Below, in pieces: positions 26,734 through 35,814 of a stretch of 64,000 nt of DNA; the stretch's first letter is position 1, and the number at the start of each line of letters is the position of its first letter. The DNA comes from Pedobacter sp. PACM 27299 (GTDB lineage: Bacteria > Bacteroidota > Bacteroidia > Sphingobacteriales > Sphingobacteriaceae). A program made the translations under genes and the position numbers. The stretch is from positions 5,890,001 through 5,954,000 of the forward strand of contig NZ_CP012996.1 of assembly GCF_001412655.1 (NCBI RefSeq), written 5' to 3'. Below the pieces are notes generated by a model. That model was given only the letters and a program-made list of their open reading frames with translations, searched no databases and was not told where the DNA came from.

Positions 26734-29427
26734 ATGAAACGTAAATTGCTGTATCCCCTTTTGTTAATCACCGGTGTGTTCCTCGCTTTTGCGTCGGGAG
26801 TCCTGAACGATAACTTTGATGTCCTCCTCGAAAGAATGAAGGAGTTCAATCTGAAGAATCCTCAGGAAAAGGTCCACCTCCATCTGGACAAGCCTTATTA
26901 TGCCATAGGCGATAACATTTGGTTTAAAGCCTACCTCCTCAATAGCAGCAGTCAGGAACCATCAGATATTAGCAAATTGCTATATGTTGAACTCATTAAC
27001 GAAAAGGATTCTGTACAGCAGCAATTGAAACTTCCCGTACTGGGCGGCATTTCCTGGGGAAACTTTAGCCTGCCAGACACCTTAGCAGAAGGAAATTACA
27101 GGATCCGCGCCTATACCCAGTGGATGAGAAATGCCGGTACGGAGTTCTTCTTCGACAAAACCATCAAAATAGGGTACTCCTGGACCAATAAAGTCTTCAC
27201 CAATACCAATTATAGCTATAGTAAAGAAGATAAAGGGGAAAAGATGGCTGCAAACATCAGCTTCAAAGACAAAGAAGGAGCCCCTTATACCGGGAAAGAA
27301 GTCAGGTATGAAGTGATCCTGGATTCCAAAAGTTTTCTCAAAGGCAAAGCAACTACCAATGAAAAGGGAGAAATAGCGCTGAGCATTCTCAACAACCGAC
27401 CGGACCTCAATAAACGGGGAAAGATTGTTGCCACAATCAACTTGGGAGAAGACCAAAAAGTAACCCGTGAAATTCCAATCATAGCCACTTCCAAATCAAT
27501 TGATGTGCAGTTTTTCCCGGAAAGTGGAAACCTGATAGAAGGACTGCCTACCAAAATGGCAGTAAAAGCCGTCAATTCCTCAGGCCTGGGCGAGAATATC
27601 ACTGGGGTCATTGTGGACCAGACTGGCATAGAGATCAATCGTTTTGAAACTAAACACCTGGGCATGGGCAACTTCGTCATCAATCCTCAGGGCGGCGTCA
27701 GGTACATCGCCAAAGTGAAATTTGCGGATGGCTCAGAAAAAGACTTTAACCTGCCAATCGTACAAAGTACAGGTTATACGATGGCCGTCACTGGCACCGA
27801 CAAAGACAAGCTGACGATCAAGATTATGAGAAGCGCCGACCTGACTGGCCCTGCAAAGCTCAGACTCGTTGGTCAGCATGATGGCAATGTGATCTTCAGC
27901 CCTATTGTTTCTATGGCGGACCAGCTTGCCACCATCACCATTCCTAAAAAAGAACTGACGGAAGGCATCTTACAGCTCAGTCTATTTTCTGAAGACAACA
28001 AACCTATTGCCGAGCGACTTGCTTTTATTTATAATCCTGCAGACCGGGTCACTGTACAGTTGAGTACCGAGAAGAAAGTCTATACAAAAAGAGAAAAAGT
28101 AGACATCCAGCTTAACAGTACCTTTAATGGGGCACCAGTACAAGGCATGTTCTCCGTTGCGGTAACCAATAATAATGCGGTGAAACCTGAGCCGGACACG
28201 GAAAGCAATATCCTCAGCAACCTATTACTCACCTCCGACCTGATTGGCTATATTGAAAAACCCAATTATTACTTTAATGAAGAAGGACCAGAGGTGATCA
28301 AAAACATGGACAATCTGATGCTGACGCAAGGATGGAGCAGAATCCTATGGAAAAATGTCATCAACAACACTCCTCCGATCATCAAATTTCAACCGGAAAA
28401 ATCTTTGGGCTTTAGCGGAACGATTGTCAATTATGGAGGTAAACCTGTACCAAATACCAAAGTAACACTCCTCTCTACAGCCAGTGGATTCTTCACACTG
28501 GATACTTTAACAGATGCACAGGGAAAGTTTAACTTCGACCGGTTACTTTTCCTTGATGATCCTAAATTCATCATTCAGGCAAGAACCGCTAAGGGAAAGA
28601 CCCGACTGGATGTTAAAATGGATGTGGTTCCCGGACAGATTGTGACGAAGAGCAAAAATACTGGAGACATAGAAATCAACGTTAATGAAGCATTGTCTGC
28701 CTACTTAAAACAAAGCAATAACTATTTTGATGACCAGAGTAAACGCGGTCTCCTGCAAAAAGTATTACAATTAAAAGAAGTGAAAATCACCCAGGAAAAA
28801 CCAAAGGTCAAAAACTCACAGAATTTAAATGGCAGCGGAAGAGCGGATGCGGTGATTACTGCCGAACAACTCTCTACCTGTCCGCAACTTTCCATGTGTT
28901 TACAAGGCCGTGTTGCCGGACTGATCATTACCAATGGGAAAGCTTACCTATCCAGAAATGGGGGTAGAATACCAATGGCGATCGTTCTGGATGGAATGCC
29001 TTTACAGGATGCGGACCTTGACTTCATCAACGTCCCTGATATTGAAACGATTGAAGTCCTTAAATCTATCGGAAATACCGCCATTTATGGCTCCAATGGT
29101 GCAGGAGGTGTATTGGTAATCACCACGAAGCGCGGAGTTGGCAATTTTTCAGCCGTACCTACACCGGGGCTCATCGTTTTTAACCCTAAAGGTTATTCCG
29201 TTCCAAAAGATTTCTATTCGCCTAAATATGATGTTCCTCAACCTGGCAGCGCGACAGATTTCAGGTCTACCGTATATTGGGGGCCGCAGCTGCTCAGCGA
29301 TGCTGCAGGAAAAACTAATTTCACGTTCTTTAATACCGATGAAGCAGGTACTTACAGAGTCGTTCTGGAAGGAATGGACCTAATGGGCCACCTGGCGAGA
29401 ACGGTCTACACTTATGAAGTAAAATAA
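26734..29427 (+). CDS. Macroglobulin-like protein with a TonB-receptor plug domain and no barrel
   Basis: An 897-residue exported protein. After a signal peptide it has an MG2/macroglobulin-type opening at about residues 45-150 (KVHLHLDKPYYAIGDNIWFKAYL, then LAEGNYRIRAYTQWMRN). Several more beta domains follow, and a carboxypeptidase-like domain lies at about 555-625. A TonB-receptor plug-like domain is at about 705-805, with GRVAGLIITNG, PMAIVLDGMPL and IETIEVLKSIGNTAIYGSNGAGGVLVITTKRG. The protein ends soon after, with no outer-membrane barrel. A Bacteroidota family with this layout exists, but its role is unknown. It lies 7 nt before the isomerase/reductase pair and may be cotranscribed with it. 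Confidence 0.82.
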   Translation: MKRKLLYPLLLITGVFLAFASGVLNDNFDVLLERMKEFNLKNPQEKVHLHLDKPYYAIGDNIWFKAYLLNSSSQEPSDISKLLYVELINEKDSVQQQLKLPVLGGISWGNFSLPDTLAEGNYRIRAYTQWMRNAGTEFFFDKTIKIGYSWTNKVFTNTNYSYSKEDKGEKMAANISFKDKEGAPYTGKEVRYEVILDSKSFLKGKATTNEKGEIALSILNNRPDLNKRGKIVATINLGEDQKVTREIPIIATSKSIDVQFFPESGNLIEGLPTKMAVKAVNSSGLGENITGVIVDQTGIEINRFETKHLGMGNFVINPQGGVRYIAKVKFADGSEKDFNLPIVQSTGYTMAVTGTDKDKLTIKIMRSADLTGPAKLRLVGQHDGNVIFSPIVSMADQLATITIPKKELTEGILQLSLFSEDNKPIAERLAFIYNPADRVTVQLSTEKKVYTKREKVDIQLNSTFNGAPVQGMFSVAVTNNNAVKPEPDTESNILSNLLLTSDLIGYIEKPNYYFNEEGPEVIKNMDNLMLTQGWSRILWKNVINNTPPIIKFQPEKSLGFSGTIVNYGGKPVPNTKVTLLSTASGFFTLDTLTDAQGKFNFDRLLFLDDPKFIIQARTAKGKTRLDVKMDVVPGQIVTKSKNTGDIEINVNEALSAYLKQSNNYFDDQSKRGLLQKVLQLKEVKITQEKPKVKNSQNLNGSGRADAVITAEQLSTCPQLSMCLQGRVAGLIITNGKAYLSRNGGRIPMAIVLDGMPLQDADLDFINVPDIETIEVLKSIGNTAIYGSNGAGGVLVITTKRGVGNFSAVPTPGLIVFNPKGYSVPKDFYSPKYDVPQPGSATDFRSTVYWGPQLLSDAAGKTNFTFFNTDEAGTYRVVLEGMDLMGHLARTVYTYEVK

Positions 29428-29434
29428 CAAACCT

Positions 29435-30196
29435 ATGAATACGATAAAAGTCACTATAAAAGATCATTTAGCACTGATTACCCTAGACCGTGGAAGGTCC
29501 AACGCTTTAAACCGAGAAATGATCACGGAATTGAATGACCTGCTGAACAGCATCTCTTCAGACCCTAATATTGCAGGAGTGATCATCACTGGAAAAGAGA
29601 ATTTCTTCTCTGCAGGCCTGGATTTAATTGAGTTATACAGTTATTCAGAGGAAGAAGCAGAATCTTTCTGGCACCTTTTTCTTGACTTTACGGCCAATAT
29701 TACGGCTTTCCGTAAGCCACTGGTTGCGGCAATCAATGGCCACAGTCCGGCTGGCGGCTGCGTGATTGCCCTGGCCTGCGATTATAGAATCATGTCGGAA
29801 GGAAAGGCGATTATCGGTCTCAATGAAGTACCTGTGGGCATCATTGTACCCGGAAGCATTTTTAGCCTGTATTCGTTCTGGATTGGAACTGCCCATGCCA
29901 CCAGAAGTCTGCTGGAAGGGAAACTTTTCAGTCCAGAGGAGGCACTTAAAATTGGTCTGGTAGATGAATTGATCAATCCGGAAAGCATCCTGACCGCAGC
30001 GGAACGCAAGATCAGAAAATATATGGCCATGGAAAGAAATACCTGGGAGCAAAGTAAGCTGAACATCAGAAAAGACCTGATTGCTGCCACTCGTGCCAAC
30101 CAAACAGAAGCACTGGCCATTATGCTGAAACAATGGTGGGCACCAACCACCAGAAATATTTTGAAAACCATCATTGATAACCTGCAAAAAAAATAG
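29435..30196 (+). CDS. Enoyl-CoA hydratase/isomerase family protein, ECI1-like Δ3,Δ2-enoyl-CoA isomerase
   Basis: A 253-residue crotonase-fold protein. The oxyanion-hole blocks are FFSAGLDLIEL (57-67) and PAGGCVIALACDYRIM (105-120). IGLNEVPVGIIVP (127-139) places a catalytic glutamate at E131. The second glutamate of true hydratases is not found at its usual place (HATRSLLEG). This pattern, and the block spacing, follow the mitochondrial-type Δ3,Δ2-enoyl-CoA isomerases (ECI1), which shift a cis-3 double bond to trans-2. The next gene is a 2,4-dienoyl-CoA reductase, the other auxiliary enzyme for degrading unsaturated fatty acids. The isomerase call is from motif recall, not a search. Confidence 0.8.
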   Translation: MNTIKVTIKDHLALITLDRGRSNALNREMITELNDLLNSISSDPNIAGVIITGKENFFSAGLDLIELYSYSEEEAESFWHLFLDFTANITAFRKPLVAAINGHSPAGGCVIALACDYRIMSEGKAIIGLNEVPVGIIVPGSIFSLYSFWIGTAHATRSLLEGKLFSPEEALKIGLVDELINPESILTAAERKIRKYMAMERNTWEQSKLNIRKDLIAATRANQTEALAIMLKQWWAPTTRNILKTIIDNLQKK

Positions 30197-30199
30197 CTC

Positions 30200-31075
30200 A
30201 TGTACAATCAACCTATGTTAAGAGATGACGCTTTAAAAGGAAAAACGATCGTCATCACTGGTGGCGGAACCGGCCTTGGCAAAGCCATGGGCACCTATTT
30301 CCTGAAACTTGGTGCCAATCTGGTCATCACCAGCAGAAAAGCTGATGTGCTGGAAAAGACCGCTGCAGAAATGGAAAAAGAAACCGGTGGTAAAGTATTG
30401 GCCGTTGCCTGCGATGTTCGTGAATATGAACAGGTAGAAAATGTGCTTGCAGAAACACTGAAAACCTTTGGCCGTGCAGACGTCTTGCTGAATAATGCCG
30501 CAGGGAACTTTATATCCCCTACTGAACGTCTATCTGCCAATGCCTTTTCTACGGTAATTGACATTGTCCTGAAAGGTTCTGTAAACTGTACACTGGCCTT
30601 TGGCAAACACTGGATCAAAGAAAAACAGAGCGCTACCGTATTGAATATTGTCACTACCTATGCCTTTACCGGCTCTGCCTATGTGGTTCCTTCTGCCTGT
30701 GCAAAAGGTGGTGTACTGGCCATGACACGATCTTTGGCAGTAGAATGGGGTAAATACGGTATTCGTACCAATGCCATTGCACCAGGGCCTTTCCCGACTA
30801 AGGGAGCCTGGGAACGCTTGCTGCCGGGAGACCTTGCGGAGAAGTTCGACTTTAAAAACAGGGTTCCATTGAAACGTGTTGGAGAACATCAGGAACTGGC
30901 CAATCTGGCAGCCTTTCTAATCAGTGATTTCGCCGGGTATATTAATGGGGAAGTCATCAGTATTGATGGCGGAGAATGGCTGCAGGGTGCCGGTCAGTTT
31001 AACGGGCTCGAAGCCATCCAGGACGACATGTGGGATATGTTTGCACAAATGACGAAATCGGCCAAAGGAAGTTAA
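30200..31075 (+). CDS. SDR oxidoreductase, DECR1-like 2,4-dienoyl-CoA reductase
   Basis: A 291-residue NADPH-dependent short-chain dehydrogenase. The Rossmann motif TGGGTGLG is at 20-27 and NNAAGNF at 98-104. It lacks the common YxxxK. Instead Y154 (TTYAFTG) and K169 (SACAKGG) are 15 residues apart, the same spacing as the catalytic Tyr199/Lys214 pair in mitochondrial DECR1. The following block, SLAVEWGKYGIRTNAIAPGPFPTKGAWERL, is also DECR-like. It would reduce 2,4-dienoyl-CoA during oxidation of polyunsaturated acids. It starts 3 nt after the isomerase, so the two are cotranscribed. Confidence 0.85.
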   Translation: MYNQPMLRDDALKGKTIVITGGGTGLGKAMGTYFLKLGANLVITSRKADVLEKTAAEMEKETGGKVLAVACDVREYEQVENVLAETLKTFGRADVLLNNAAGNFISPTERLSANAFSTVIDIVLKGSVNCTLAFGKHWIKEKQSATVLNIVTTYAFTGSAYVVPSACAKGGVLAMTRSLAVEWGKYGIRTNAIAPGPFPTKGAWERLLPGDLAEKFDFKNRVPLKRVGEHQELANLAAFLISDFAGYINGEVISIDGGEWLQGAGQFNGLEAIQDDMWDMFAQMTKSAKGS

Positions 31076-31096
31076 GCCTTTCCATAAAATAGACCA

Positions 31097-31132
31097 GCCA
31101 GCAATTGAAAGCAACAACTTTCCATTGCTGGC
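31097..31132. terminator. Hairpin between convergent dienoyl-CoA reductase and fabH genes
   Basis: GCCAGCAAT (31097-31105) pairs with ATTGCTGGC (31124-31132). After one mismatch the inner arms GAAAG/CTTTC pair around the loop CAACAA. It could terminate both converging genes, but there is no adjacent T-run. Confidence 0.55.
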
Positions 31133-31137
31133 AAAAA

Positions 31138-32187
31138 TTACCATCTGATTAAAGCACTGGCCCAGGTAAAACCTGATCCAAAGGCGGCCAGGCATACCAG
31201 GTCGCCTTCTTTAATTTTCCCCGCTTCCCATGCTTCACACAAAGCGATCGGCACAGAAGCCGCGGTGGTATTCCCATATTTTTGAATATTATTGAAAACT
31301 TTATCATCGCTCAGCCCTAGTAACTGCTGTACATACTGACTGATTCTTAAATTTGCCTGATGCGGAATTAGCATATCCAGATCCGCAGGTGTCAGGTTAT
31401 TCGCTTCCAGCGCTTCCTTGATCACTTCCGGAAACTTCACTACCGCCTTTTTAAATACAGCAGGGCCATCCATGTGGGCCAATGCAGCACCGCTCTCCAG
31501 CTGTTCTGTGGTCATAAATAAACCACCTAATTCCTGGTCCGGGTACCCTGGCTTGTCCTTCAGCCATTTATTAGCACTTGCACCGGGATAATACATGGCC
31601 AGAATTTCTGCATCTGCACCATCACTATGTAAATGTGTACTCATAATCCCTTGTCCATCTTTTGTAGCAGGCTGCAAAACTACTGCTCCTGCACCATCAC
31701 CAAAGATCACAGACACATTCCTGCTGCGGGTTTCGAAATCCATGGCAAAAGAATGTTTCTCACTGCCCACCACCAGGATATTCTTATACATTCCGGTTTT
31801 AATGAACTGATCGGCAATGGAAAGGGCGTACACAAATCCTGAACATTGGTTTCTCACATCCAATGCTCCAATCTCTTTCATCTTCATTTCCCGCTGCAGC
31901 AAAACGCCGCATCCAGGAAAATAATAATCCGGACTTAAGGTGGCAAAGATGACAAAGTCAATGTCTTGTGCTGTTGTTCCTGCACGTTCGATGGCAATTT
32001 TCGCGGCCTCCACACCCATTGTAGTGGTCGTTTCTTCCAGGCGATCTGCAAATCTGCGCTCTTTTATTCCTGTACGCTCCTGTATCCAGGCATCATTTGT
32101 ATCCATGAAACGGGACAAATCATCATTGGTATAAACATTCTTAGGCACGTAATAACCTATTCCGGCGATTTTTGAACGATGCATCAT
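31138..32187 (-). CDS. fabH: Beta-ketoacyl-ACP synthase III (FabH type)
   Basis: A 349-residue condensing enzyme starting fatty-acid synthesis from acetyl-CoA (or a branched primer) and malonyl-ACP. The catalytic triad is C115 (NQCSGFVYAL), H276 (PHQANLRI) and N306 (YGNTTAASV). NDAWIQERTGIKERR at 31-45 is the CoA-binding arginine block. The protein is longer than E. coli FabH (about 317) because of an insertion at about 200-225. It may therefore be a second, specialised KAS III rather than the housekeeping copy. Its 5' end lies close to the clpS promoter on the other strand. Another start, MHR, is 3 nt downstream. Confidence 0.88.
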   Translation of the reverse strand: MMHRSKIAGIGYYVPKNVYTNDDLSRFMDTNDAWIQERTGIKERRFADRLEETTTTMGVEAAKIAIERAGTTAQDIDFVIFATLSPDYYFPGCGVLLQREMKMKEIGALDVRNQCSGFVYALSIADQFIKTGMYKNILVVGSEKHSFAMDFETRSRNVSVIFGDGAGAVVLQPATKDGQGIMSTHLHSDGADAEILAMYYPGASANKWLKDKPGYPDQELGGLFMTTEQLESGAALAHMDGPAVFKKAVVKFPEVIKEALEANNLTPADLDMLIPHQANLRISQYVQQLLGLSDDKVFNNIQKYGNTTAASVPIALCEAWEAGKIKEGDLVCLAAFGSGFTWASALIRW

Positions 32188-32252
32188 ATTTGGATTTAAT
32201 ACAAATTTTAGGCAAAATAAACTTTAACTACAACATTATTTTGAAATTAGCT

Positions 32253-32260
32253 TATTTTTG
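32253..32260 (+). promoter_or_regulatory. clpS: -7 box 4 nt before the clpS start codon
   Basis: TATTTTTG matches TAnnTTTG exactly and is followed by TAAG and the ATG at 32265, the same layout as sdaA. It predicts a leaderless or nearly leaderless mRNA. No -33 TTTG is found at the usual distance. Confidence 0.55.
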
Positions 32261-32264
32261 TAAG

Positions 32265-32546
32265 ATGTCAACAGAAACAAAAGAAGAAACCTTTACATTA
32301 GAAGAGATCTTAACCTCATTAAAAACCGTCCATCGGCTGATCCTTTGGAATGATGATGTAAACACATTCGACCATGTCATTTACTGTATGATGAAATACC
32401 TGGATTACTCAGAAAGCCAGGCAGAGAAAATTGCTATGGAAGTCCATAACAAAGGAAAATGTGCGGTATTGGAGGGTTCCTTCACAGAAATGGAAGTTTA
32501 CCGTAAAATCTTACAGCAGGAAGGTTTAACCGTTACTGTCGACTAA
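32265..32546 (+). CDS. clpS: ATP-dependent Clp protease adaptor ClpS
   Basis: A 93-residue adaptor that delivers N-degron substrates to ClpAP. The fold's blocks are present: RLILWNDDVNTFDHVIYCMMKYLDYSESQAEKIAMEVHNKGKCAV. It contains the NDD loop, the hydrophobic pocket helix and the HNKGKC block (H at the ligand-binding edge). The start chosen is the ATG at 32265, right after a perfect -7 box. A longer frame reaching back to 32172 would run through that promoter and overlap fabH, and is not accepted. Only a 62-nt gap separates it from the convergent thioredoxin-like gene. Confidence 0.93.
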   Translation: MSTETKEETFTLEEILTSLKTVHRLILWNDDVNTFDHVIYCMMKYLDYSESQAEKIAMEVHNKGKCAVLEGSFTEMEVYRKILQQEGLTVTVD

Positions 32547-32608
32547 AACCTCCCTTATTGTTTCTTGATTCGGTAGAAGACTTATTTCAAAGGCCTTTTA
32601 GTACCGAT

Positions 32609-33208
32609 TTAATCTAACTGTTGAATCACTTCGCGAAGCTCCTCTTGTGTGCTTTGCGTTTTATCTTTGGCGTACCAGCCATGGAGCTGTTCGGCGATCA
32701 GCATCATATCCGTACTGGCATTCTTCCATTCCTTTAATAAAGCTTGCAGCACTTTCGGCCTAGGTCCCCATTTACAAACTACCTGTCCGGCCTCATCCAA
32801 AATCAGTAATACGGGAATCGCTCTGCCACCATTTGTCAGGTGTGCATCTATCAAGGATAAATGCTGATCTCTCAACACAAATTTTAAATTAATTTTTTCC
32901 GGGAAAGCGCTCGCAATTTTGTTAAAAATAGGAACAATCTGTGCCGCATCACCACACCATCCTTCAGAAATGACCAGGAAACGATATTGTTTTTTAAGGT
33001 TTTTTAAGGCTTCCAACAAGTCTTCATTTAGCGCCACGGTTTTATCTACCCGACTCATTCTCTGCACATTCATCTTGGTATAATGCAGCATGGCTTCCGA
33101 ATCATCTTCGCCTGTGGTCTTTTTTTCCAGCAGCAGCTGATCTATCAATTCGCGATAGGCCGCATAGCTGATCCCATCCTTATCAAAAATATTACTGTAA
33201 TTTACCAT
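32609..33208 (-). CDS. Thioredoxin-fold protein lacking the CxxC motif
   Basis: A 199-residue cytoplasmic protein with no signal peptide. A thioredoxin-type core is visible: FLVISEGWCGDAAQIVPIFNKIA at 78-100, a charged strand KFVLRDQH, then the cis-proline loop AIPVLLILDEAG. The active-site position reads WCGDA (C85), with one cysteine only, so a disulfide exchange is not possible in the usual way. The N-terminal 70 residues are helical. This is a known Bacteroidota pattern of thioredoxin-family proteins of unknown role. It could be a thiol-binding or sensing protein. The -7-like box TAGTTTTG (minus strand, 33285-33292) lies about 80 nt upstream. Confidence 0.8.
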   Translation of the reverse strand: MVNYSNIFDKDGISYAAYRELIDQLLLEKKTTGEDDSEAMLHYTKMNVQRMSRVDKTVALNEDLLEALKNLKKQYRFLVISEGWCGDAAQIVPIFNKIASAFPEKINLKFVLRDQHLSLIDAHLTNGGRAIPVLLILDEAGQVVCKWGPRPKVLQALLKEWKNASTDMMLIAEQLHGWYAKDKTQSTQEELREVIQQLD

Positions 33209-33307
33209 ATTTAAGCTGTAATAAAATAGTTACGACTCCCTTTTTAAACTTCGGCCCCCTTTCTTTGTCCATCCTAAACTACACCAAAACTAAGAGAGAA
33301 AGTTCCG

Positions 33308-35800
33308 ATGAAGAATCCGTTGCACAAAGTACTATTTTTAACCCTTGCCATTTGTATTACAACTGTAAAACTTAATGCTCAGACTACCGGCGACGGTAAG
33401 ATTACCGCAAAAGTAGTAGATGCAAAAACCAATGAAACCATTCCATTTGCCACGGCCGTTATCCTCAACCGGAAAACAAAAGCGCTGGTAAAAGGTGTCC
33501 AAACTGATATCAACGGAAATTTATCCATGGTAGGCTTGCCAAAAGGAGTTTTTACCTTTAAACTGAGTTATGTGGGCTACCAGACCATGGTCCGTGATTC
33601 CATCTCCATCAATGGTACAGTCAATAACATCAACCTGGGCACCATCAAAATGAGCACTGCCAAAGGAACAGCCTTGAATGAGGTGACGATTACCGCACCA
33701 AAAAGCACTATACAATTGGGGGTGGATAAGAAAATATTCTCCGTGGACCAAAGTTTAGTGAGTGAGGGTGGCTCGGCCTCCGATCTTTTACAAAATGTAC
33801 CTTCTGTTACCACAGACATTGATGGAAATGTAAGCTTAAGAGGTTCTACAGGGGTTAAAGTACTCATCGACGGAAAACCTTCGCTGATTGCTGGCGGAAA
33901 TGTGGCGCAAATCCTGCAGTCTATTCCGGCAAGTTCTATTGAAAGTGTCGAGCTGATCACCAACCCATCTGCGAAATACGATGCAGAAGGCCAATCAGGG
34001 ATCATCAACATCGTGTTGAAGAAAAACAAGAAACTAGGGCTTAATGGAAACCTGGCTTTAACTGCTGGAAACCGCGACAATTACAATGCAAGTACCAGTT
34101 TAAGCTTCCAGAATAGCAAAGTAAATCTTTATGGAAATTACAGCTACCGTTATGGCAATAGAAACGGTGGTGGTTATAACAACATCAGCTACCTGAATTC
34201 TGCCTCACCTATTGCCTTTGCCAATCAGAATACCATTTCGGAATCTTTAGATAAAGGACACAATGCGAAAGCAGGTCTGGATTATTACCTGACGGATAAA
34301 GACGTGCTGAGCTTTGCTGCAGGTTTTAACCTGAGAGACAACGATAGAACCGAGTTCCTGGACATCAACAAATTAAACGCGCTCAATCAGCCTGTGGAAC
34401 TGAGCAACAGAGTAAATTCCAATCTGGGATCTGGCGGTAGTTATGACCTAAACCTGGATTACAGCCATAAGTTCAAAAAACCAAGAGAAGAAATCACCTT
34501 TAACCTAAGTTTTTCTGAGGGAACCAATGACAATCTGCAGCTCTACAATACGGATATTTACAACATTAATGGTGTTCCGGTTAGTCAGCGTCCGGAATTG
34601 ATCCGTAACGATGGAAGCGGCCTCAACAGAAATTATAACGCACAAACAGATTATACACTGCCAATAGGAAAAACAGGAAAACTGGAAGCTGGTTACCGTA
34701 GCCAGATTCGCATTGCGGAAAACAGTACTTTTTCTGAAATCTACCACAACAATGTAGAAGGATACCGACCAAATCTGGATTTAACCAATGATTTTAACAG
34801 TAAAGATCAGGTACATGCCATTTATGCCAATTATCAAAACAGCGTTAAAAACTTTGGGTACCAGGTAGGATTGAGAGCCGAAGATGCCACATTAGACACT
34901 AAATTAGGCGTATACAACACTGCAGGGCAGCTGAGTTACATCCCTGGAAAAGTAGCTTACACCAGGTTATATCCAAGTATCTTTTTAACACAGAAACTAG
35001 AAAAAGAGCAGCAGGTACAACTGAGCTACAGCAGAAGGGTAAACAGACCGAGAGGCTGGGATACCAACCCTTTCCTGGATGTTTCAGATCCATTAAATTA
35101 CCGTCAGGGGAATCCTAACCTTAAGCCAGAGGATGTACATGCCTTTGAATTGAGCTACAGTAAATTCTGGCCAAAGGTAACTTTCATTTCTACCGCTTAT
35201 ATGCGTCAAACAAATGATGTGATCCAAAGGATCAGAACAGAACCTGATGATAATGGAATTACCATTACGACTCCTGAAAACTTAACCAAAGAAATCTCTA
35301 GCGGACTGGAATTAATCGGTAGATTTGACGTGGTAAAAGCCTGGAATTTCACGGCCAATGCCAATTTATACCAGAGTAAAATCAACGGTGTTCCTGCATT
35401 TGGAATCATAGAAAACTCAGGTTTTACCTGGAATGCCAACCTGACGAACAACTTCGTATTGCCTTACGGCATTACCTTGCAGGTAAAAGGAGATTATCGT
35501 GCACGTCAGGTGATGGCACAGGGAACCAGAAATGCCATGTATGGCCTGGATGCCGGTGCTAAGTACGACTTCAAAAACAAGAAATCATCTTTAAGTCTGA
35601 ATGTAAGAGATATTTTCAACACCCGTGCCTGGAGCATGACCACCAGTACGAACAATTCTATTACCGATTTCAGACGTTACATGCAGGGAACGATGGGTAA
35701 CATCACTTACTCTTACCGCTTCGGAAAAACAGATTTCAAGTCTAAAAAAGGCAAAAGACCTGACCAGTCGGAAATGCGTTCCGATGAAGAGTCATTTTAA
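33308..35800 (+). CDS. Outer-membrane beta-barrel protein, TonB-receptor family
   Basis: An 830-residue protein with a signal peptide cleaved near residue 24 (LNAQ). It has a carboxypeptidase-like domain at about 30-115 (ITAKVVDAKTNETIPFATAVI), then a plug region (VLIDGKPSLIAGGNVAQILQSIPASSIESVELITNPSAKYDAEGQSGIINIVLKK, about 185-240), then a barrel of the OMP_b-brl_3 type. No STN domain is present, so signalling through FecR is unlikely. The ligand is unknown. It stands alone, and the NUDIX gene follows 14 nt later but with its own -7 box between them. Confidence 0.88.
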   Translation: MKNPLHKVLFLTLAICITTVKLNAQTTGDGKITAKVVDAKTNETIPFATAVILNRKTKALVKGVQTDINGNLSMVGLPKGVFTFKLSYVGYQTMVRDSISINGTVNNINLGTIKMSTAKGTALNEVTITAPKSTIQLGVDKKIFSVDQSLVSEGGSASDLLQNVPSVTTDIDGNVSLRGSTGVKVLIDGKPSLIAGGNVAQILQSIPASSIESVELITNPSAKYDAEGQSGIINIVLKKNKKLGLNGNLALTAGNRDNYNASTSLSFQNSKVNLYGNYSYRYGNRNGGGYNNISYLNSASPIAFANQNTISESLDKGHNAKAGLDYYLTDKDVLSFAAGFNLRDNDRTEFLDINKLNALNQPVELSNRVNSNLGSGGSYDLNLDYSHKFKKPREEITFNLSFSEGTNDNLQLYNTDIYNINGVPVSQRPELIRNDGSGLNRNYNAQTDYTLPIGKTGKLEAGYRSQIRIAENSTFSEIYHNNVEGYRPNLDLTNDFNSKDQVHAIYANYQNSVKNFGYQVGLRAEDATLDTKLGVYNTAGQLSYIPGKVAYTRLYPSIFLTQKLEKEQQVQLSYSRRVNRPRGWDTNPFLDVSDPLNYRQGNPNLKPEDVHAFELSYSKFWPKVTFISTAYMRQTNDVIQRIRTEPDDNGITITTPENLTKEISSGLELIGRFDVVKAWNFTANANLYQSKINGVPAFGIIENSGFTWNANLTNNFVLPYGITLQVKGDYRARQVMAQGTRNAMYGLDAGAKYDFKNKKSSLSLNVRDIFNTRAWSMTTSTNNSITDFRRYMQGTMGNITYSYRFGKTDFKSKKGKRPDQSEMRSDEESF

Positions 35801-35801
35801 G

Positions 35802-35809
35802 TATATTTG
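35802..35809 (+). promoter_or_regulatory. -7 box 5 nt before the NUDIX gene start codon
   Basis: TATATTTG matches TAnnTTTG exactly. It begins 2 nt after the stop of the upstream receptor gene and is 5 nt from the ATG at 35815. It suggests independent, nearly leaderless transcription. Confidence 0.55.
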
Positions 35810-35814
35810 CGTCC

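Noticed and set aside
32556..32609. Palindrome AAAGGCCTTT and the flanking TCGGTA/TACCGA between clpS and the thioredoxin-like gene
   Set aside because: The outer arms are 6 bp with a loop of 26 nt and there is no T-run, so it is too weak to call a terminator.
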